Shown here: positions 51,834 to 56,774 of the stretch, piece by piece | Layout: each line of letters opens with the position of its first letter | How positions within the stretch are numbered: position 1 is the stretch's first letter | NCBI RefSeq assembly: GCF_000698555.1 | Contig: NZ_JFHE01000036.1 | Span: 1-56,774 of the forward strand | Source of the DNA: Caballeronia grimmiae | GTDB taxonomy: Bacteria > Pseudomonadota > Gammaproteobacteria > Burkholderiales > Burkholderiaceae | Direction of reading: 5' to 3' | DNA length: 56,774 nt | Made by a program: the position numbers and the translations under genes | The notes under the pieces: model-generated | What the model was told of the DNA's origin: nothing | Databases searched by the model: none | Seen by the model: only the letters and a program-made list of their open reading frames with translations

Positions 51834-52970
51834 TCACTGGTCGTCGCACAGCAGCAGCAGCTTTTCCTGACCGGTGCACGTCGATTTCTTCTTGCCCGTG
51901 GCGGCGTCCGTGCCGCGCGTGGACACCGTCTGCGCCGATCCTGGCGATTTGCCCGCCGCCGTGCGCCGCGCGATGCACTGGCGCAAGTGCTTTTCCATCG
52001 GCGGATAGTACTTCCAGCCGCGCGTGAGCGGCGGGAGTTCGAGACGGACCTGTTTCCACTTCGGATGACCGCTCGCCTGCAGCGTGTCGAAGTTCGTGCA
52101 GAGCGAATCGGCGAACTTCGACAGCGCGCCGACCGTGCCGCGCAAGCCGTAGTCGTAGGTGACGAGAAACGCCTTCACGGTGAGCGTCGGCGTGTCTTCC
52201 TGAATCCAGTTCGGATAGCTCGTCGTGCGGATGGTCGCGGGGAAGTACGTCTGCTTCGCTTTCGCCGTCTCGGGCGCGGCGGGATCGAGGCGCAGCAGCT
52301 TGATCTGCTGCAGCAACTCCGGATTCATGTCCTGAAACAGCTTGGCAGGCTGGCCCGCCACGATCACCGCGACGTCGATCTTGCGCACGATCAGCTTCGC
52401 GAGCGCGTCCTCGTTGTTGTAGTGCTGCTCGTTCGCTTCGGGGACCGGCTCGCCGAACATCAGCCGGTAAAGCGTTTCCGCCGATTGCGCCGTCCCGCTG
52501 CCGATCGGCCCGACGCTGATGTTCTTGCCCTTGATCTCGTTGATGGTCTTGAGCGGCGAATCCGAGCGCACGACGAAGTAAATCTCTTCGTCGTAGAGCG
52601 GCATGATGAGGCGCAGCGGCTGAATGATCCTGCCGGCGTCCGCGTTGCCCGAAGCGGCCATGTCGAGATACGCCTGATACACGTCCGACTGCACCAGGGC
52701 GAACTTGACGCCCGGCTCGTAACGCATGCGCTGCACGTTTTCCGCCGATCCCTTCGACGGCAGCACTTCCAGATCGATGCCCGCCGGCTCCGCGACGTAC
52801 TTCGACAGATCCTGGCCGATCTGGATATACGTGCCGCGTTCCTGGCCCGTCGTGATCTTGTACGGCACGGGTTCGGCGTGACTCAGGCTCGCCGCGCCGG
52901 CGAGCCCGATGACGGCATAGAGAGCGAGCGCACCCCGCGCGGCATTGCGCATGAAACTGGTCGAGACCAT
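51834..52970 (-). CDS. TAXI family TRAP-type solute-binding protein (orphan)
   Basis: 378 residues. Signal peptide ends ASLSHAEP (~32). The TAXI fold is visible in YKITTGQERGTYIQIGQDLS, VQRMRYEPGVKFALVQSDVY and NISVGPIGSGTAQSAETLYRLM. TAXI proteins bind small anions/amino acids in the periplasm, usually for a DctM-like permease, but no permease lies in the window. The end bears a Lys/Thr/Ser/Cys-rich tail (residues ~343-378, with CTGQEKLLLLCDD) not seen in ordinary TAXI receptors. Confidence 0.87.
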   Translation of the reverse strand: MVSTSFMRNAARGALALYAVIGLAGAASLSHAEPVPYKITTGQERGTYIQIGQDLSKYVAEPAGIDLEVLPSKGSAENVQRMRYEPGVKFALVQSDVYQAYLDMAASGNADAGRIIQPLRLIMPLYDEEIYFVVRSDSPLKTINEIKGKNISVGPIGSGTAQSAETLYRLMFGEPVPEANEQHYNNEDALAKLIVRKIDVAVIVAGQPAKLFQDMNPELLQQIKLLRLDPAAPETAKAKQTYFPATIRTTSYPNWIQEDTPTLTVKAFLVTYDYGLRGTVGALSKFADSLCTNFDTLQASGHPKWKQVRLELPPLTRGWKYYPPMEKHLRQCIARRTAAGKSPGSAQTVSTRGTDAATGKKKSTCTGQEKLLLLCDDQ

Positions 52971-53066
52971 GGTTGACCCTTGAGTCGAGTTGGACGGGTT
53001 CTTCGAAACACGCGCGATGCGGCTGCATCGCGCGAAAGGCGGTCATGCGCTGATTGCGCGGGCGGT

Positions 53067-55067
53067 CTAGCGCGCGGGTTTGGGCGCGGCGTCGGTGCTG
53101 CTCCAGCCGTATTGCTTGATCGCGCGTTCGACGTCGTCGCTCTTGTCGGCGTCAAAGCGCGCCGTCACGGTCGATGCGGCCGGCGTGCCCGCCGCCCGCA
53201 CGCTGGTAACGGCGGCGGGCGTCGCCGGAGCGAGCGTGGCGGCGACGGCGGTCTGCACGGTCGCGACGGGCCTGACGGCAGGCGCGGCGCTTGTCGTCGC
53301 GGACAGCGGCGCGTGCGATACGGCGGGTTGCGCGAGGGCTTGCACCGCTGCTTGCGTCGTAGCCAGCGTCGATGCTTGCGTGGCAACGGGCGGCGCGGAT
53401 GACTGCGCGCCGGCGGGCGTCGAGTGCTGTGCCGGCGCAGGGGCAGGCGCAGGCGAGGGAGCCGGAGCCGGGCGCGGCGTCGGCGCGACATACATGCCGT
53501 TCGGCGCGGCGGGCGCGACGTACATGTCGGTGGGCGCGCTCGGCGCCACGTACATGCCGTTCTGCGCGCTCGGCGCGACATACAGGCCGTTGCCCGGCGC
53601 GGCTTGCGCGGGTGCGGGCCTGGCGCTTTCGACGGCGGTCACGGTCGATGTCGCCGCCGGTTTCGACGGCGCGGCAGCCGTCGCAGCGGGCGCGGAGGCG
53701 AACGCGGGCGTCGGCGGAACGATGGTCGCGGCCACGACCGCATTGGTCGCCGCTTGCGCACGCGCGATCTTTTCCGCTCGCGACAAATACCCGGTCTCGG
53801 CGCGGGCTTCGTCGAGGGCGGCCTGGCGCGCGGCTGCCGCGGCGGCGGTTGCGCTCGTTGCGCGTTGCGTCGTGTGCCGTTCCGGGGCCGGTTTCGCTGC
53901 CGCGACGGCGGCGGACGGTGCCGGGATTGCCGCAGCCGGCGTTGCCGGAGCAGCAGCCACCGCCGCCGATGCAACGTTTGCCGGAGCAGGCGCCGGAGCG
54001 GGAGCAGGTGCCGGAGCCGGCGCGACCGCCACCGCGCCCGTCGCGGCAGCGGGGTTCGCCGTGTTATCAGCGGTGTTGGCTGCGCGTGCCTTGCCGCCCT
54101 GCGGCGATCCGGCCAGCCAGCCCGCATGGGTGATGACGCGTTCGAGCATCGCCTGCGATTCGGTGTTGCTGCCGTCGAGCGCCAGCGCCTCCGCCGCATT
54201 CTGCTGCACGCACGCCCACGCGGACGTCCGCTCGCACGCGCGAGCCAGTTGCAGCGCGGCGTCGCGTTGCAGTTCGCGGTTGGCCAGTTCTTCCTTGAGC
54301 GCATCGAACTCGGGACGCGCCTGCTGCTGCGCGGGAAGTGCCTTCAGACGGGCGCGCGCCGCCGTGAGGTCGCGCCGGTCCAGCGCCATGCGCGCGGCGT
54401 ACAGCGGATCGTCGGGAGCGATGACGCGCGCGCTGTCCTGCGCCGTCTGAACTTGCGGCTTCGGCGTGGCGGGAAGGGCGGACTCGGCGGGCGCATCGGT
54501 TGCGCCGCGGCCGAATGCGCCGAATTTCGGATCGATGGTGCCGGACGCGCTCAATTCGGTCGTAGGCGCGGGCTGCTCGTCCGATGCTTGCCGCACCAGG
54601 GCGATGGCGGCTGCCGCCACCGCCAGCGCGCACGCGCCCGCGATGACCGTCTTCCTGCGGTCCCAGTTGCCGGAGCCGGGCAGCCCGTCGGGGTCGTTGC
54701 TCGGGTCCGCGTAGGCGTTGCGCGCGGATTCCTCGGCGCGTTTCGCCCTGTGGTCGGCCGCCCGCTGGGCGATGCGCTCGCTCGCGCGCTTCGGGTCCCA
54801 GCGCCCGGCCCAGGCGGAATACGGTGCGTCGTCGTCGCCGGTTTCGATCGGACCGGAAGCCGCCGCCGATGCCAGCGGCGTCGACGCCTGCTGCTCGAAC
54901 ATATTCGCGCGCGGCCGTGCTTCCGCCGGCCCCCGTTTGTGGCCGAAAGCCGCGCTGCGGTCGGCGCCGCAGTTGGGGCAACTGTCGGCGCTTTTGCGCA
55001 TCGTGCTGCCGCAGCGCTGGCAGACGACGGAAAACATGGATGCGGGAAACGTCAAACGCGTGGTCAT
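53067..55067 (-). CDS. Zinc-ribbon, single-TM, Ala/Pro-rich repeat protein
   Basis: 666 residues from ATG 55067 (GAGGG 8 nt upstream). Four-Cys zinc ribbon (C16, C19, C30, C33), a soluble linker, one membrane helix (IAGACALAVAAAAIALV, ~141-157), a helical TPR-like section (ARMALDRRDLTAARARLKAL, ALQLARACERTSAWACVQQN), then long Ala/Pro-rich sequence with an (AP)n run and four tandem copies of a 10-residue unit ending YVAPSAQ/YVAPSAP/YVAPAAP/YVAPTPR (DNA ~53478-53597). The C-terminus STVTARFDADKSDDVERAIKQYGW is folded-looking. Topology: zinc ribbon inside, rest periplasmic. Function unknown; 96 bp upstream of the TAXI gene. Confidence 0.8.
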   Translation of the reverse strand: MTTRLTFPASMFSVVCQRCGSTMRKSADSCPNCGADRSAAFGHKRGPAEARPRANMFEQQASTPLASAAASGPIETGDDDAPYSAWAGRWDPKRASERIAQRAADHRAKRAEESARNAYADPSNDPDGLPGSGNWDRRKTVIAGACALAVAAAAIALVRQASDEQPAPTTELSASGTIDPKFGAFGRGATDAPAESALPATPKPQVQTAQDSARVIAPDDPLYAARMALDRRDLTAARARLKALPAQQQARPEFDALKEELANRELQRDAALQLARACERTSAWACVQQNAAEALALDGSNTESQAMLERVITHAGWLAGSPQGGKARAANTADNTANPAAATGAVAVAPAPAPAPAPAPAPANVASAAVAAAPATPAAAIPAPSAAVAAAKPAPERHTTQRATSATAAAAAARQAALDEARAETGYLSRAEKIARAQAATNAVVAATIVPPTPAFASAPAATAAAPSKPAATSTVTAVESARPAPAQAAPGNGLYVAPSAQNGMYVAPSAPTDMYVAPAAPNGMYVAPTPRPAPAPSPAPAPAPAQHSTPAGAQSSAPPVATQASTLATTQAAVQALAQPAVSHAPLSATTSAAPAVRPVATVQTAVAATLAPATPAAVTSVRAAGTPAASTVTARFDADKSDDVERAIKQYGWSSTDAAPKPAR

Positions 55068-55650
55068 GCTAAAAGCCCTCGAAGGACATATGCGATAACG
55101 TGGCCTCGGCGCGGCCCCGCGCGTGACACGCGGGGAGACGCCGCAGCAATCCTTCGTATTGTTTACCCGTGCGAAAACTCGCTAACGGGAAGCGACATCT
55201 GAATATGGTTCAACCGTTTGCGGACGTCAATTGCATTTCGCACCTAGATTCGGGCGTCTCGATGCGAGCGCCGGCGCATGGCGCGCCCAATCCGGATCGC
55301 GGCGCGTGGCCCTTGTCCCGGTGCGAAAACGCCGGATCGCTGCGGGCGCGGCCCGTCGCTACGCTTCGTAAGCGGCGGGCGATGGGCGCAGCGCCACGCT
55401 TCAGTCTCACTGTTTGCGACATTTTGCGCGGGGCGGCGGTTTTGAGACGCCATTCTTTAGCCGATAACCGACAAGGCCGACCGGCCGCTCGATAACCCAC
55501 TGATGCAGAAGCGCTTACCGCGTGGACCGCCTTTGGCTTGCGCGTCCGGCGGCGCGCCGGCGCGAATTTCGTTAGGGTGACGAAATAACCGCCCGCGAAC
55601 CGAAAACAAAAAACGCCCCCGAAGGGGCGTCCTGTGAGACCGTGCTTCGA
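55068..55650. other. Intergenic region upstream of the zinc-ribbon gene
   Basis: 583 bp. Small ORFs on either strand (for example 55169-55495) lack ribosome sites and domain signals. The only firm feature is the terminator at 55605-55630 that ends the dehydrogenase transcript; the zinc-ribbon gene promoter should lie in the rest. Confidence 0.4.
55605..55630 (-). terminator. Rho-independent terminator of the dehydrogenase gene
   Basis: On the minus strand ACGCCCC-TTCG-GGGGCGT forms a 7-bp GC stem with a stable UUCG-type tetraloop, followed by a T-rich run (read as A-run at 55606-55613). It lies 20 bp past the stop codon. Confidence 0.9.
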
Positions 55651-56774
55651 TCAGTTCGCGAGTTGCAGCTTGCCGTCGATACGGCGATTCAGCCCCAGCG
55701 GATTGTCGATCTTCAGCGCGTCGGGCAGCAGCGCTTCCGGCAGGTCCTGATAGCTCACCGGGCGCAGGAAGCGGTCGATCGCCAGGCTGCCGACCGACGT
55801 CGAACGGCCATCGGCCGTCGACGGGTACGGGCCGCCGTGGACCATCGCGTGACCGACTTCCACGCCGGTGCCGAAGCCGTTCACCAGAATGCGGCCGGTG
55901 CGGCGTTCCAGCGCCGGCAGGAAGCTGCGCGCATCGGCGTAATCGGCTTCATCGATATGCAGCGCGGACGTCAACTGGCCTTCCAGCGATTCGATCAGCT
56001 CGCGCATCGACGCCAGATCCGGGCAACGCACGACCAGCGACGACGCGCCGAAAATCTCTTCCTGCAGTTCGTGATTCTTGCGGAACGCATCCGCCGTCGT
56101 CACGAACAGCGCCGACTGGCCCTGATGGCCGCTCTTGGCTTCGAGGCCGCGTGCGGCGATCGTCACGTCGGCGTGGGAAGCGGCCTTGTCGATCGAGCTT
56201 TCGTAGGTCTTGTGGATGCCCGGCGTGAGCATCGTCTGCGCGCTGGTTTCCTTCAGCGCCGCCGACGCCGCGGCGATGAACGCGTCGAGGTCGGGACCGT
56301 CGACGGCCAGCACGAGGCCGGGATTCGTGCAGAACTGCCCCGCGCCCAGCACGAGCGACTGAACGAACGCCTTGCCGATGGCTTCGCCACGGTTCTTCAG
56401 AGCGTTCGGGAACAGCACGACCGGGTTGATGCTGCTCATTTCCGCGTAGACCGGGATCGGTTCGGTGCGGGCCGCGGCGAGCTTCATCAGCGCCGTGCCG
56501 CCGCCGCGCGAACCGGTGAAGCCGGCCGCCTTGATGCGGTTGTCCTTGACCAGGCCCTGGCCGATATCGCGGCCGCTGTCGAACAGCAGCGAGAACGTGC
56601 CTTCCGGCAGGCCGCAATCCTTCACGGCCTTCTGCACCGCGCGGCCGACCAGTTCCGCCGTGCCCGGATGCGCCGAGTGCGCCTTCACGATGACCGGGCA
56701 ACCCGCGGCCAGCGCGGATGCCGTATCGCCGCCGGCAACCGAGAACGCCAGCGGGAAGTTGCTCGCGCCGAACA
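55651..56774 (-). CDS. Alpha-ketoglutaric semialdehyde dehydrogenase (2,5-dioxovalerate), partial
   Basis: The gene runs past the window edge; its 374 C-terminal residues are seen (frame continues as FGASNFPLAFSVAGGDTASA). Catalytic Cys is in GAGQFCTNPG (codon 56329-56331) and the general-base Glu in YAEMSS (56440-56442). GxTGSRGGGTAL is the NAD(P) region. The pattern matches the KGSADH branch that oxidises 2,5-dioxopentanoate to 2-oxoglutarate in sugar-acid (galactarate/glucarate, galacturonate) or arabinose oxidation. Followed by a strong terminator. Confidence 0.88.
   Translation of the reverse strand, partial: FGASNFPLAFSVAGGDTASALAAGCPVIVKAHSAHPGTAELVGRAVQKAVKDCGLPEGTFSLLFDSGRDIGQGLVKDNRIKAAGFTGSRGGGTALMKLAAARTEPIPVYAEMSSINPVVLFPNALKNRGEAIGKAFVQSLVLGAGQFCTNPGLVLAVDGPDLDAFIAAASAALKETSAQTMLTPGIHKTYESSIDKAASHADVTIAARGLEAKSGHQGQSALFVTTADAFRKNHELQEEIFGASSLVVRCPDLASMRELIESLEGQLTSALHIDEADYADARSFLPALERRTGRILVNGFGTGVEVGHAMVHGGPYPSTADGRSTSVGSLAIDRFLRPVSYQDLPEALLPDALKIDNPLGLNRRIDGKLQLAN

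Noticed and set aside
53424..55202. 592-residue and 456-residue plus-strand ORFs opposite the zinc-ribbon gene
   Set aside because: Gly/Arg/Ala-rich shadows of an Ala/Pro-rich coding strand.
55169..55495. 108-residue plus-strand ORF and a 96-residue minus-strand ORF in the last large gap
   Set aside because: No domain, no good ribosome site, composition not like neighbouring genes.
1..56774. tRNA, rRNA, CRISPR array, transposase or integrase genes
   Set aside because: None recognised on reading both strands; no direct-repeat/spacer pattern and no DDE or integrase motifs among the supported frames.

Overview
The window reads as a chromosomal segment of a Burkholderiaceae bacterium, most like Paraburkholderia or Caballeronia. 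The DNA is GC-rich with strong GC3 bias, which produces long antisense shadow ORFs. It carries a full Tad (Flp) pilus locus of the beta-proteobacterial type, MocR-type regulators, a fused LivHM permease, a double-length UvrA and a GH63-like/GDE glucosidase pair. The genus is an inference from gene content. I see no rRNA, tRNA, insertion sequence, phage or CRISPR array.

Region 1 (1-9.3 kb, metabolic genes): the 3' end of an epsC-type serine acetyltransferase; folE; a SnoaL-like plus VOC pair facing a TetR regulator that has two matching operator-like boxes between them; an ACS-type MFS transporter divergent from a D-2-hydroxyacid dehydrogenase and a LysR regulator; and a polyamine-type pair (glutamylpolyamine synthetase plus class III aminotransferase). 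Region 2 (9.8-15.1 kb): a branched-chain-amino-acid-type ABC importer (fused LivHM, LivG, LivF, binding protein) and a 3-methyladenine DNA glycosylase.

Region 3 (15.1-27.1 kb, minus strand): a complete Tad pilus operon in the order flp, tadV/cpaA, cpaB, cpaC, short lipoprotein, tadZ/cpaE, tadA/cpaF, tadB, tadC, tadD, tadE, tadF, tadG. Most neighbours overlap by 4 bp. A strong dyad element follows flp and may split pilin from machinery expression. Region 4 (27.3-31.2 kb): a histone-H1-like basic protein, an exported Tat GH28 lipoprotein and an alpha/beta hydrolase.

Region 5 (31.2-40.0 kb): a roughly 1940-residue tandem UvrA (four ABC ATPase units) preceded by an excellent LexA/SOS box, then a DUF445 membrane protein and an unrecognised protein built of five 90-residue repeats that starts in an AT-rich island. 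Region 6 (40.4-45.6 kb): SnoaL-like protein, amylo-alpha-1,6-glucosidase-like (GDE) protein and GH63-like glucosidase, apparently co-transcribed. Region 7 (45.7-51.8 kb): a small membrane protein that runs antisense into a YdeP-type molybdopterin oxidoreductase, a divergent MocR regulator with a tiny winged-helix partner, and a second MocR. Region 8 (51.8-56.8 kb): an orphan TAXI-type binding protein, a zinc-ribbon/single-TM/Ala-Pro-rich repeat protein, and the C-terminal part of an alpha-ketoglutaric semialdehyde dehydrogenase.

The best candidates for something under-described are the SOS-boxed double UvrA, the five-repeat protein with its AT-rich promoter region, and the zinc-ribbon repeat protein beside the TAXI receptor.
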